This document shows, piece after piece, positions 13,933 to 27,147 of a stretch of 64,000 nucleotides of DNA. Source of the DNA: Trichoplax adhaerens. Its lineage: Eukaryota > Placozoa > Uniplacotomia > Trichoplacea > Trichoplacidae. The translations under genes were made by a program, and so were the position numbers. Below the pieces are notes generated by a model, which ran no database searches, was not told the DNA's origin, and saw only the letters and a list, made by a program, of their open reading frames with translations. The stretch is taken from assembly GCF_000150275.1 (NCBI RefSeq), contig NW_002060945.1, positions 4,368,099 through 4,432,098 of the forward strand, written 5' to 3'. Numbering within the stretch: the first letter of the stretch is position 1; each line of letters begins with the position of its first letter.

Positions 13933-16900
13933 GGTGCTTAGTTAAGGGCAAAAAATTTATAGAATTTAAATTAGCTTTGATTTGTTATCTTTCCATGCGT
14001 AAATAAATAACTAATAAAGTTCATTTAATTAAGACATTCCATGAAGATATCTTGCTTACAACAATACTTCTTTTTGGAGGTAAATCAAGATGAAATTTGT
14101 ATGTCAAAATTTAGAAAGTAATATTCATTTTAACCGATAGACAACACAATTAAATTTTTTAAAGGTTACATTTATAGGTTTAGATGTGATTTTAGATATA
14201 TCCAACTCATACCACACAAACAAGATCTCCTTAGACTAGAATACAATGCACGGGTATTTTTGTAGCCTGAAAAGATTTCATCCGTAGCTAATGCAATGTA
14301 TCATCATATTAAGAGCATTTAGATTTTGGATTATATACCAACGCTGTCTAAAATACTAAGCCCATTTCTGGTAATTTTAGAGATGTAGTGATATAAAATT
14401 TTTATAAAAAAATAGTTAGACTGATCTACTCAAGGTTAAGTCACTAAATTATTATGTATAGAAATGCAAGCAAATACAGTATACTGTATTTTAAGCCTAA
14501 GTTATAAAAGAGAAAGTAATTTTTGTATCTTAAAGCTAAAAAAGATTTAAAGTTACTTAGACTAATTAATGTAATTTGTTGAATCAAATAAAATCAAAAA
14601 ATTTTTCTTACAATTTTCTAAATTAAATAAAATCAATTATCTAGAAAACTATTCCGAATGTATACGCGTAAGTACCATGGTGCACGATTTCGTTAGAAAC
14701 TTGATTTCCCAATTAATTTGTAATACCAATTAATTCAAATCACCTTTAATAATTGAATAGAATTATTAAATATTCCTTTTCTAGCTAAAGTAGCAATGAT
14801 TAATATAATCTAAAATTTTTTCCGCACGGATATTATTGTTGCCTTTCTATGTTATACATTTTTAAATTAATCTATTGTTATAAATCCGAATATTATAAGA
14901 GAATAATTTATTTTTTAATTAATATTCTCTTTGATAATAGATAAGCTTTCTGTCAAACGAAAATGGATCAGATAGAATTTATAAAAGCTTTTCCAGAAAC
15001 TTGTCAAAGGGGTACCCGATAGCGATAAGAACCAACTTTACAATAATCGTAACTTGAAAATGTCTTAGAGAAAAATTTTTAATACCTATTAAGCAACATT
15101 ATCCTACACTTTATCGTGATAATAGCTGTATAATCGTTAAAGACTGAAAAAACTCCCTGCGTTCAGTAGTATAATTAAACTAGGATCTATAGTCTTTCAA
15201 CAGTAATGTTCATTCAGTCTTCATCTTCAGTTTTAAAGTCATTGGTAAATAGAACAAAAAATTGCGTGAGCAATTATAATTATTTAATTAAAACTATAAC
15301 TTAACCGGATCAGTTCACGATAATAAAACTCCTTTGTTGATTTGCATCGTCTTTACAAGATAGAGATAGTAAATTTATTTGATTAAATTTATTATATTTT
15401 TATTAATTGACAACAAAAGATACATTTCTAACGAATAGAATTGCTTTTACAATATAAATTATGTTTTCTAAATACTAACATAATAGATTAATACTTATAA
15501 TTCTTCTGGTATAGTTAAATGGACGAAAACTCCTTGGCTATTAATATATCATTTAACATGCTCATAGATACTAGACATTGACAGGTATTATTTTTTAAAA
15601 TATTTCGGGTAATTGTACAAATCTTTCTCTCTCTTCATTAAGAAATGGCCCTATTGAAAAATAATTTGGCATAATATGAACTGATACTTATGAAGATAGA
15701 ATTTATTTTGTAAGATTAGTAGACGAAATTTTTATAACAAAAAACTATGAATTCCTCGTGTTAGCTAAGCTGGATTTTAAATTATTAATATCTCAGTTCG
15801 AATGAACTGCGTAAGTTTTTTATTTAGTCACAAACTGCGGGATAATAAATTATTTTTCTAACTTAAAGGTATCCTATTATATGTCAATATTATTATCAAT
15901 AGACTGTTGACGTACCCATTCCAGTTGATTACTAGGTACTACATTTATTAAAAATTGCTCTCATTTTATCGCAAATTTATGATCATAACCCACTTTTAAT
16001 AGAAACTAGGCATTAAAGCAAATCAATAGCCATAAATTAACTACCGGTTTTTTTATTCAAATTTCGATACCTAAATTAGGCCATTGTCAAGAAAATTCGA
16101 ACGAATCTATGATGGATTTAACAATAATTTATGCTCTTTGAGGTTGTCTAATAACAGTATAATTAGTTTCTCCTTATTTCAACGAATATATACGTATCTA
16201 TACATAAATGATATATATAATTAGTCCATGTGCACTAGTGAAATTCCCAACTAGCGCACGAAGATTTATAATGTTACATATTTACATTTTAGCTCTCCAT
16301 CCACCATTAGTATCGAATGAAATGACTTATTTATTTAGGAGACAAAGGAGACCGTCTGTCAACAGGATCAATCAAAGCAACTTGGTTACAAGTCAAATGA
16401 AAGAATCGATAAACCATCAAGTTTCATTCATTTTAGATTTGGCCCTTTCAACTCTTCGATCTGGGCAGCAATATCATTATTAAACCTTTGTTAAAACAGA
16501 ATAGTGCAATGTTCGCTTTTCCTATTAAATTAGCTTGCAGCATTGTGCTGCAAGCCATGCCACCCACTAAATTCGACTTTAATTGTAAAATAATATTTTA
16601 CAGTTGTTTTCGTAAAAATTCTCTTTCAGTAACAGTAAAGTAAATCCAATATTAATACAACTGAAAACACCATTTGAAAAGCTAAATATTTTATCCTGGA
16701 CCAAAACACAAATTGCTTTTTGATGATTAATTATCAGAAAGTAAAATCAACGTAGTCGCATCTTTGTTGCTCATTATTGTAAGGTATACGTCATATTATC
16801 GCGAAAATAACTGGCGTGTATTCGTGTTTATTAGCAAGCGAAAATACAGTAAGTCCGATAATTGATATTTAATTGATACCCGTAGCTAACGAATGAACTA

Positions 16901-17400
16901 TATTCATAGCTGAATTATTTCTTAACCAACATATATGTGCGCAATATGCAATAGTCTATTCAATCAATGCACATCTCAGCTTAGTGAACAAACCTCATGA
17001 ATTGGTCTAATATTACAAGCTAGTACTAGGCCATTTTTGTGATTCGTGTGATATAGGAAAAATACGTATATAAAGTTTGAATTATAATTAATTTTATCTC
17101 AGTTCCACTGAGAGCAGCATAGAGTACACTAATTATAATGATATAATTAGCAATTAATAAATAAAATGCTTGACCTAAATTTCTATCCATTGACACTTAT
17201 CTGTAGTACTAGAATAAGTTACTTTTCCTTACTGAGGATCCCCAAACTTAGTCGGAGATCAAATAGAATAGATAGGCAAGATTATGGTCGATCACGGAGC
17301 CATTTTCGACAATGCAATACTGCTTTACTGAAATATCGTATTATTGACTTAATTTTCTTTGATAACATCTATGTAATACTGTCTGATTAAAAGATGCATT
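13933..17400. other. Intergenic, no gene recognised
   Basis: About 3.5 kb of AT-rich DNA upstream of GPCR2. Small open frames at 16208-16483 and 17166-17390 (+) show no domain, no homology I recognise and no splice-consistent extension, so I leave them out as genes. Confidence 0.5.
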
Positions 17401-17720
17401 ATAGCGTTTATTTAATTTTCTTTCAAATTGCAGCTGGATAGTGAGACACATTGTACTGTCTAATTAAAATATTCTAGTATTCATTTAATTTTCTCGGAAT
17501 AGTTGCTCATGAATAGTGGTATATGTGTTTTAGCATACATAAGACTATGTGATTGAAAGATGTATTATACTGTTTATTTGATTTTCTATGAAAATTGTAA
17601 TTAGATAGTGAGAACTAGAATACTATCGGATTGAAATAAGTGTTCCAATGTTGATTTCATTTTCTTACAAAATTGCTGCCAGATAGCGATAGCCCTCTAG
17701 AAGATTGTCCAACTGAAGTA
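17401..17720. repeat. Degenerate ~80-130-bp repeats around a TTTAATTTTCTT motif
   Basis: Several imperfect copies of a phrase of the form GATGTATTATA...TTTATTT(A/G)ATTTTCT...AATTG...AGATAGTGAGA follow each other (near 17392, 17450, 17567, 17635). This looks like an old, diverged tandem array. It lies at the left edge of the block that is repeated after the gap. Confidence 0.55.
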
Positions 17721-18058
17721 TTGTTTTATTTATTTGCTTTAGCTAGAGCAGTGTCAACATTATTCTACGCCAACCTTTCGCTTTCAATGAAATGGAAAAT
17801 CTTGGACAGACATATCTGTGAGCGACAGTAGAAATGCAACGCTTGACTCACTTGGGTCTAAATACATCAACGATTCATTTTTCTAGCACCTAATCACAGC
17901 TCAGTCATGGTAAACGATTTAAAATTACCCTATAATCAACTGCAATTCAACAAAATCATTGACTAGCTCTAAGGGTAAATATGTTAAAGAAGGATTTCTG
18001 CTCCAATTCAAAATTTCAATCCTAGCGATTTCATGAAATGACAGTTCGTTTGAGAAGG
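17423..18058. repeat. Left copy of a near-identical duplicated segment
   Basis: This unique-sequence segment recurs from 19436 on with a constant offset of 2013 bases and only scattered substitutions (for example at the CTCGG/CTTGG and TTTAGCT/TTTCACT positions). The copies continue into the minisatellite that follows. The second copy begins within a few bases of the 50-N gap. Confidence 0.9.
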
Positions 18059-19140
18059 TCATCCCACCTGAGTATGACGTGTATTCTGCTGTCGAACGAT
18101 ATGTGACTGTGTTCACATTCTCGTATCTTCTATAGCATTTCTATAGCGTTTCATCCCACCAAAGTATGACGTATATTCTGCTGTCGAACGATACGTGACT
18201 GTGTTCACATTCTTGTATCTTCTACAGTACTGTACAGTATAGCAGTCGATCTGTATGAGTTGCCTCATTTCATCCCACCATAGTATGACGTGTATTCTAA
18301 TGTCGAACGATATGAGACGGTGTTCACATTCTTGTATCTTCTATAGCGGTCGATCTGTATGAGCTGCCTCATTTCATCCCACCAGAGTATGAGGTGTATT
18401 CAGATGTCGAACGATATGTGACTGTGTTCACATTCTAGTATCTTCTATAGCATTTCTATAGCATTTCATCCCACCAGAGTATGAGGTGTATTCTGATGTC
18501 GAACGATATGTGACTGTGTTCACATTCTCGTATCTTCTATAGCATTTCATCACTCCAGAGTATGACGTGTATTCTGCTGTCGAACGATACGTGACTGTGT
18601 TCACATTCTTGTATCTTCTACAGTACTGTACAGTATAGCAGTCGATTTGTATGAGTTGCCTCATTTCATCCCACCATAGTATGACGTGTATTCTGATGTC
18701 GAACGATATGTGACGGTGTTCACATTCTTGTATCTTCTATAGCGGTCGATCTGTATGAGCTGCCTCATTTCATCCCACCAGAGTATCAGGTGTAGTCTGA
18801 TATCAAACGATACGTGACTGTGTTCACATTCTTGTCTCTTCTATAGCATTTCTATAGCATTTCATCCCACCAGAGTATCAGGTGTAGTCTGATATCGAAC
18901 GATACGTGACTGTGTTCACATTCTTGTCTCTTCTATAGCATTTCTATAGCATTTCATCCCACCAGAGTATCAGGTGTAGTCTGATGTCGAACGATACGTG
19001 ACTGTGTTCACATTCTTGTCTCTTCTATAGCATTTCTATAGCATTTCATCCCACCAGAGTATAACGTGTATTCTGATGTCGAACGATACGTGACTGTGCT
19101 CACATTCTTGTATCTTCTGCAGGTGTACTGTACTGTATAG
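18059..19140. repeat. ~92-bp minisatellite array, left copy, about 11 units
   Basis: Units begin CATCCCACCAGAGTATGA and contain GTCGAACGATA and GTGTTCACATTC. The basic spacing is 92 bp (for example 18375 to 18467), with longer variants carrying an extra GTCGATCTGTATGAGCTGCC piece and sometimes a CAGTACTGTACAGTATAG palindrome. About eleven GAACGATA-type copies can be counted. Minus-strand open frames across it are only the repeat read in frame and are not called as genes. Confidence 0.92.
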
Positions 19141-19370
19141 CGGTCGATCTGTATGAGCTGCCTCATTTCATACTGTACGTGTGTCTCATCACCGCTATAC
19201 AATGCCATGATCAGCTGTCAAGGTGAGCGCGATAGGCTGACACTGAAAATTGAGATGACGCAAAATTTCACCTCACTTCAACATTTCTATTGTTGCCATT
19301 CCGTGAGCTTCAATACATTCTACAATTGGAATGCAACAATCTTGACAATGAAATAACTTTGAAATGAGAC
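19141..19370. repeat. Right flank of the minisatellite, first copy
   Basis: Unique-looking sequence ending at the gap. It recurs almost exactly at about 20544-20772 (offset 1403). A frame of 67 codons on the plus strand is open in both copies but has no recognisable feature. Confidence 0.9.
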
Positions 19371-19420
19371 NNNNNNNNNNNNNNNNNNNNNNNNNNNNNN
19401 NNNNNNNNNNNNNNNNNNNN
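19371..19420. other. Assembly gap (50 N)
   Basis: Fifty consecutive N. The sequences either side of it are copies of one another, which bears on whether the gap is a real gap. Confidence 1.
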
Positions 19421-20772
19421 GTTATTTATTTTCTTTCAAATTGCAGCTGGATAGTGAGACACATTGTACTGTCTAATTAAAATATTCTAGTATTCATTTA
19501 ATTTTCTTGGAATAGTTGCTCATGAATAGTGGTATATATGTTTTAGCATACATAAGACTATGTGATTGAAAGATGTATTATACTGTTTATTTGATTTTCT
19601 ATGAAAATTGTAATTAGATAGTGAGAACTAGAATACTATCGGATTGAAATAAGTGTTCCAATGTTGATTTCATTTTCTTACAAAATTGCTGCCAGATAGC
19701 GATAGCCCTCTAGAAGATTGTCCAACTGAAGTATTGTTTTATTTATTTGCTTTCACTAGAGCAGTGTCAACATTATTCTACGCCAACCTTTCGCTTTCAA
19801 TGAAATGGAAAATCTTGGACAGACATATCTGTGAGCGACAGTAGAAATGCAACGCTTGACTCACTTGGGTCTAAATACATCAACGATTCATTTTTCTAGC
19901 ACCTAATCACAGCTCAGTCATGGTAAACGATTTAAAATTACCCTATAATCAACTGCAATTCAACAAAATCATTGACTAGCTCTAAGGGTAAATATGTTAA
20001 AGAAGGATTTCTGCTCCAATTCAAAATTTCAATCCTAGCGATTTCATGAAATGACAGTTCGTTTGAGAAGGTCATCCCACCTGAGTATGACGTGTATTCT
20101 GCTGTCGAACGATATGTGACTGTGTTCACATTCTCGTATCTTCTATAGCATTTCTATAGCGTTTCATCCCACCAAAGTATGACGTGTATTCTGATGTCGA
20201 ACGATATGTGACTGCGTTCACATTCTAGTATCTTCTATAGCGGTCGATCTGTATGAGCTGCCTCATTTCATCCCACCAGAGTAGGAGGTGTATTCAGATG
20301 ACGAACGATATGTGACTGACTGTGTTCACATTCTAGTATCTTCTATAGCATTTTTATAGTATTTCATCCCACCAGAGTATGAGGTGTATTCTGATGTCGA
20401 ACGATATGTGACTGTGTTCACATTCTCGTATCTTCTATAGCATTTCATCCCTCCAGAGTATGACGTGTATTCTGATGTCGAACGATACGTGACTGTGTTC
20501 ACAATAACTTCACATTCTTGTCTCTTCTATAGCATTTGTATAGCGGTCGATCTGTATGAGCTGCCTCATTTCATACTGTACGTGTGTCGCATCACCGCTA
20601 TACAATGCCATGATCAGCTGTCAAGGTGAGCGCGATAGGCTGACACTGAAAATTGAGATGACGCAAAATTTCACCTCACTTCAACATTCCTATTGTTGCC
20701 ATTCCGTGAGCTTCAATACATTCTACAATTGGAATGCAACAATCTTGACAATGAAATAACTTTGAAATGAGA
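19421..20772. repeat. Second copy of flank, shorter minisatellite and flank
   Basis: The segment 19436-20071 matches 17423-18058, then a minisatellite of about five units (about 20072-20543), then the same right flank to about 20772. The array is about 610 bp shorter than the left copy, while the flanks are almost unchanged. This is the pattern expected of two length alleles of one locus, or of a recent tandem duplication. Confidence 0.88.
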
Positions 20773-23700
20773 CCAAAGCAGTCGGAGGAGAACGCATTAA
20801 TGACTGTCTAAAAAATAATCTTATATTGATCGTCGAAATCATAATTCATTTACCGTTCTGTATTTGAAAAATTATTGAATATTTCGGCATATTCTATCTT
20901 TAGATACGATTGGCAACGATTAATGTCGGTCAAATGATGCTCAACAGGATTATGATAATCTTTCCCATGAGGTTTTTGAACAATTGTTGTGAGCAAAAAT
21001 TTTATTATGGATTCCCTTTTACTGCTAGTAAAATGAACCCCGTTTTAAAGTACGCCTTGCAACAAAACCTGTTCTACGAACTGTAATTAAAGTGTCGTTG
21101 ACACAAGGAATTTTACAATAGCAGATTTTATTACGAGTTCTCTATCGATTGAGATACTACGTAGATATTAGTACAACAAGCTCTGACAGACAAGGAAAAC
21201 TTCCTACAACAGCAGATCTTAGAAAAGAAGGACTAAGAACAACAACGGCAGAAAAGTGTGGCCGCTGAAATATGTTATCGAACTTGTAAATATTTACAAC
21301 ATGATAATTGCGAAAAACATAATTCAACACTTACACAACTTAGTATGAGAATAAAATTCTATGACTAGTATCATATTCTACGAAGCTGAAATCAACATAC
21401 TTGAATTATCACAAACATGACTTATATATACCTCTTATTGTTAACAACCCTAGATTTTTTATATTATTATTAAGTTATGTCTAATTCACTTCTACATAAC
21501 ATCTTGACAATAATATTAGCTTGTCTAACAGCTTCACTGCTCGCCTATTTTAGACAAATCCCCTTTATTTTCATGCTATGCTCATTGTAAAATAGTCACG
21601 TTATGCTAATATACTAAAGCAGAAAGAACTAGCCTTTATGAATATTAAAATTGTAAAAGATCAAATTCATTTAAGCTTGAAATAGCGCACTAACAACTCT
21701 TTATTATGATCATTAATCTGAGTCATTGTGGAGTGAGCATTGGCTATCTTCTTGAATGTTGTCATACTCTCCCATCAAGTAATTAAAAGCTGCTTTTAAG
21801 TGCCATTTATGACGGTTAATGCCCGTCAAATTATATCACGTTGTGCTAATTTTTTCTACAAAAATATAAGCAATAAAGTTCTACATTTTACAATGGATTC
21901 AGCTTTATTAATATTAGCCAACATCTGCAGTATTTTTTAGAAAGGTACGTCATATCGCTATGAAGAAGGAAATATTGAAATTAATCGTCGGCAAACTTAT
22001 TTGATTACAGACATATTTAGATCTCAACATTTTGAAAACAAGTTATTATCATTATTATATATCTTAATTAAGATTCTACAAAACTAAGAGAAATTTAATT
22101 ATGATCTTATGCCTAGTTCTGATTTAACCATATTTCTTGTCAAAGCCAATCGTTCAAACTCGCTATATCAAACAGGGTTATTAAATTAAATTTATTACAG
22201 TAGATATAACCATATTGCTATCCACTTTAGGTTTCAATAAACAAATATAATCAAACAAAAGTAGATATATATCAACATTCTACATTCATAAATGTCTCAT
22301 GGCTTATGCTATTTTGATAATATACCTACTGCAAGATAAAATCTCACATAGGAGAGAATAATGAATAGAAAAGAGTATCTGTAACCTTTGTCGATCTTAA
22401 TTAGGGAAAAGATCAAGTGCATTTAAGCTTGAAAAGATTTCTTCATTTATTAATTGATTAATTTCATTTTAAATTGTACACGGGTTAAACTATTTCTTCT
22501 ATTTTGTTACTGTCTTGACTAAAACACATATACTCGTGGCATGACCAGAAGTAAAAACTCATAAACTAATCTTACAACCAGCCGCTTATTATGCTTGTGA
22601 GGAAGTTGTTAGTCTTGCGTACAGTATCTCTCCATAGTTAGTTGGTGACTAAGTAGCTAGTAAGTTAGTTGATCACTCACATTAGAAGAGAGTAGACAGT
22701 GGTATAACTCGTGTGAGTGACAGGTATTTAGACAGATTCATGTTGTTGCTACGTTATGCTGTAAAATGATATCTTCATCTTACAAGAAAATAGTGAAGTA
22801 GAAAGTAAGCAACCATTACTGATCTAAACTTGAAAAAAATCCAGTTCATTTCAAGTTTGAACGAATATGTTGATGAATAATTTTATCTTGAAAACTATTC
22901 AAACTGTTTCTTTCTAATATATACACATGAAAATCATTGTTATGCATTGAATCGTAGTACACTACATTTTTAGTACTCATATTAATGCTGTAATATTCTC
23001 GAGTTTTTCTTATTTATCTATATAATAGTATATCATTTTCTTAACAAGTAAATTCCATTTCATATTCTAGTAGTTTTACAGCCAAATAGGATTTCTATTA
23101 ATACAAGCCTAACTATGCCTTTTTACTTTATTAATCAATCGTAGATACTATTTATCAAAGCAAGTATTGTATTTGTATTTTACGAGTGTAAAGATATCGA
23201 TATTATCATATTCGATGATTTTAACAAGCGTTAATATATACGATCATTAGCAATTTTTATGGCCCTTGCAAAATTTCATTTGTAGCGATGGCTTATACTG
23301 TAGTACAGAGCTATCACAAACCTTAGTAGGGTTGGTATTCAATAATTTTAGTTACTATTAGACCTAAATCCATCTATTATATATCTACATTTTAATGCTA
23401 ATAAAATCGCATAGCCGTTGATATGAAATCAAGTTACAAATACTATTATCTTTTTTTATTAATTCTGCAATAGGTATTGCTTTTAAAGGTTGCTACCGAA
23501 TTTCATGAAAACTTGACAAGTTTTGTCTTGCGGCAGAAGTAAATATATGATATTTAATAGAAACGCCATGATATGGCTCCGCATTCTTCCATAGGTATTG
23601 AAAATAATATAATGAGTACGCAATTACAATTAAGTCCTGTTCATTATATCCGATACTCTACATTATGTAACTATAATATTTATTCTTTTATTGTTTATTA

Positions 23701-26067
23701 TTAAGAAATTATTAGATGAAAAGCATTCAAGTACTGCATAAGTTCTGTTTAACTTTAGATAAGATAGTGCGCTAAGTAGCCTAATATGCAAAAAGACAAC
23801 ATTTTAAATTAATTATTTTGATAATATACTTACTAATGTGCGTGTAGGTGTTACTATTTTATTAAGCTATTTGAGCATAATCAATAGCAACAATTAATAT
23901 TACAATAAAAATTCGAATTCTTTATAAGAATTATCCAAAATATTTTTTCAATAAATAAAAGTTCTGCATCATATTTTTATTACCATGATGTATATACAAA
24001 ACAAACTTGTTTTGCTACTTCGTTGCCGTAGCAGAGATGAACTATTGAGTTATGCTGGTATCTAAATTTTAAAAATTTTACTGATAAGATTGGAAACTAT
24101 TCCAAATTAACAGGATTATCATAAGAAAATTATAGATCTACTTTCGTATCGAATACACGGATTTTTGCTAATTAGATAGTAAATTGTAGAATAAGGCGAA
24201 AAAAGAACTTCGGTATTGTATTACTACACAGTCATTGAACATTCACTGTATGACAATGCATAAATGCTAGCCTGCACTTGTCATCTAATAGTTATAGTAA
24301 GCTAAGTTACAACAACTTTTAATCTTATTTTTTACAATTATTACTAAGCTGCAGTCCTGTGTTATGTCACGACCCAACGTTGTAATAGGATAGATCCTAT
24401 AATATTAGTACGGCAATAGACCTTGTACAATATAATGAACTCAGACACATAGTCAAAGGTTAAATCTAGAACTGTTCGTCGTTAACAATCTGGAAAGATC
24501 CCAGTTACTTGTCGAGAAAATCGTCTATATATAAACAAGTGATTATTGTCATTGCTGTTGCCAATTTAGATTTCATAACACTGGTAAACATGTTCTATGA
24601 CAATAATGTACTTTTCGAAATTTGCCTACAGCAATCTTAGAATAGCTTTTAGTAAATTTAATTTTAATATTCATATCACCATATGTTGTATATATGGACT
24701 TTCTAAGTACATAAATGTCATTATTAGGGTGTGCTTCTGCTGTACGTAAATATATTTCAATTTCTAAGTTACTAGATTTGCGTTTTACGATATTAACACT
24801 TGGTCTTACAGTACTGTATAAAGTGCTCTCAGATACAGAAGACTTTCTCTATCTGCTCTCAGCTATAGATTTAGGGTACAAACTGCAAACTCTTTAATGA
24901 TTTCGGTTACTACATCTATGTGTGACTTAAAGTTAATTAAAATTAGTTTTATTACGATCAATACGATCGTCACTGACATTTCTAATTTGCTACCAGGTAC
25001 TCAATGCTTCAATTGTTATAATTCTGGACTATAACTATCGTATTCTATGAAATCAATCCACCTGATTTGTTATTAAAATGATGAAATAAAAAAACAGATT
25101 CAATACCCGTATTGTTCACAGTTTTTATTCTACTAAAAACGAATGCGAGATTAAATTAATTATTGAGTTATAACTCTTTATAGAAAGCCGAATATAATTA
25201 TTCACAATTTTTCTAATGCAATCGCTTTATTGCGTATACATTTTAAAGCGCGGTTTACTAATGTCATAACGATATCAATAAAATCAGTGATTAGTGTATA
25301 CGATTGGAGCATTTTTGATAATTTCTTGCAATAATTATATTTTGGCAATATTGTTAAGATGGCAATAATAGCTGAGTATATTCGTTATTACGATTAATTA
25401 TAGTTGATATATTTGGCAATATTATTGTACTGTAAAGGTATACTTTTTTATATGGTGTCATACGAATGCTAGTATTACTGTACCTGTTGGAGTACGAAGT
25501 TAAGCGTATTTGCAAAATCACGATACTATTGCGCTATGGATAATTAATTATAATTTGTTACGCTGAATAAAGTATTACTGAAGATTTAGAAACTAATCAT
25601 AGATATGCTTCATGGGAGATAGAGTTATCTATCTCTCTCTCTCTCTCTAAACATATTCATATTGATGTATTTAATAAGGCAAATTAATCTGAAAATGATA
25701 TATTATAGCATATATTAGCTAGTCATTTATAGTGCTTTATTAAATTCTAGGAAAGTACCTAGGCTTTCGGTGATTATTCATGATCTACGTAAATAAAGAA
25801 AAGAAAACACTATTCAATTACTTAACTTCAATAATAAATCAATTCTTTTCCTGAAGCCTTATCTTTCCTCTGTAACACAGGTTACCAAGATTTGCAATTG
25901 AAACGGTCACACTTTTATACTAAATTCGCCGCTTCTTTCCTTGCCATGGCAATAATTGTTAAGTCTTATTATTGAAGAATAGCTTTAATTTTGATCAAGC
26001 ACGGGTAGTTAGATGATTGTACTTCAATATGATAAATAGAAATAATCGCAGCTCAAAGATTTTCGCA
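20773..26067. other. Intergenic, no gene recognised
   Basis: About 5.3 kb, AT-rich. A short phrase of the form AAAAGATCAA..CATTTAAGCTTGAAA occurs near 21655 and 22410, with a diverged relative near 22835, so there are old dispersed or tandem repeats. A CT microsatellite is at about 25629-25648. I found no receptor remnant and no spliced gene. Confidence 0.5.
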
Positions 26068-27147
26068 TTAATCGTGAACACTTAACTGATTAACCGGCCT
26101 CAATACATTTATAGGTGTAATACGATACTTATTTGATAAATGTCGGTGAATTACTTCAGTAGAAGTTGCTTCTACTGGAACTTTAGGAGTATTTGAATCA
26201 GTAATATTAGCAGCTACAAAAACGTTGCCAAAGGAGCAATTGCATGGAAAGTATAATTGGCGAATTTTTCGATTGAAAATACAATAAATGATAGGATTGT
26301 AAAATACAGATATTGAATATGCCACCGGACCGATTCCTATAATCAGATTTCTCACCGGGTACCTTTTATCATTAAGTAAATCTAAGGAGCTCAAATTAGT
26401 AGTAGCTTCAATACATAAAGTTAATCCCCAAGGCAGCATGCATATTACAAAAGCCCCTGTGGTAGTAAGTAACATATACGTTGTTTTACGCTTTGCTCTC
26501 CTGCTTTTGCTAGAATTATTTGCTAATATAGACCTTTTGATATGAAAATGATACAACACTATGCCATACAGAATTCCCATTGCCGTAAAGGGGAAACAGA
26601 ACTCGGCTAAAACTAGCAAAAAATTTATGACAATATTCGCAGTTGTTCCACTGAATGTAGAGTGACATCTATTTTTAAATATATTGGAAAGGATCAAAAA
26701 AGGGAAGCTTATTACGGTAGCTAGCAGCCATGAAATGAGGCTCAGAGTAAGAGCTCTTTTAGAGGTTAATTTCTTCGTCGGTTTAAGGATAGCCAGATAT
26801 CTTTCAAAACTTATTATCACTAAAGTTTGCATAGATTGTACAACAGATAAATTCATCGCGAAGTTACTAAATTTACAAAGTGCTATTCTTGTACCAAGCG
26901 ATATTTGGTCTCTTACTGCCGTTGATCTTGTTATCGCTGTATTGATAAATGTAGCAGCTAATAAGATGTCGCTAATAGCTAGATTAGCCACCAGAAAATA
27001 TGTTGGCGTCCGTAAGCTCTTTTTTGCCATTACTCCTACAGTTAGGATTAAATTATTAATAATTGAAATAACTAAGAGTATTACCACTGGAGCTGGATTC
27101 TTCTCAAACCATCGATCTTGCAATACTGGTGAACTTGAATTGTTCAT
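26068..27147 (-). CDS. Class A (rhodopsin-like) orphan GPCR 3, single exon
   Basis: An intronless 359-residue receptor. The N-terminus is very short (about 20 residues, sequon at N3). Signatures seen: N32 in TM1, NLAISD with D60 in TM2, C91 and C161, ERY at 115-117, W140 in TM4, FPF with P186 in TM5, a basic third loop (about 203-222, RRAKRK), LPW at 238-240 in TM6 and NPIIY at 284-288 in TM7, followed by FNRKIRQLYFPC with a palmitoylatable Cys pair. All core activation residues are kept. It pairs with GPCR2 by sequence and lies on the same strand. The open frame on the opposite strand (26684-27157) is a shadow. Endogenous ligand unknown. Confidence 0.92.
   Translation of the reverse strand: MNNSSSPVLQDRWFEKNPAPVVILLVISIINNLILTVGVMAKKSLRTPTYFLVANLAISDILLAATFINTAITRSTAVRDQISLGTRIALCKFSNFAMNLSVVQSMQTLVIISFERYLAILKPTKKLTSKRALTLSLISWLLATVISFPFLILSNIFKNRCHSTFSGTTANIVINFLLVLAEFCFPFTAMGILYGIVLYHFHIKRSILANNSSKSRRAKRKTTYMLLTTTGAFVICMLPWGLTLCIEATTNLSSLDLLNDKRYPVRNLIIGIGPVAYSISVFYNPIIYCIFNRKIRQLYFPCNCSFGNVFVAANITDSNTPKVPVEATSTEVIHRHLSNKYRITPINVLRPVNQLSVHD

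Noticed and set aside
18428..19208. Minus-strand frames with NTVTYRS-EYTSYSGG repeats
   Set aside because: They are translations of the 92-bp minisatellite, broken by unit variants, with no start context or splice partners.
24390..24405. Palindrome AGGATAGATCCT
   Set aside because: Short and single; expected by chance in 64 kb.
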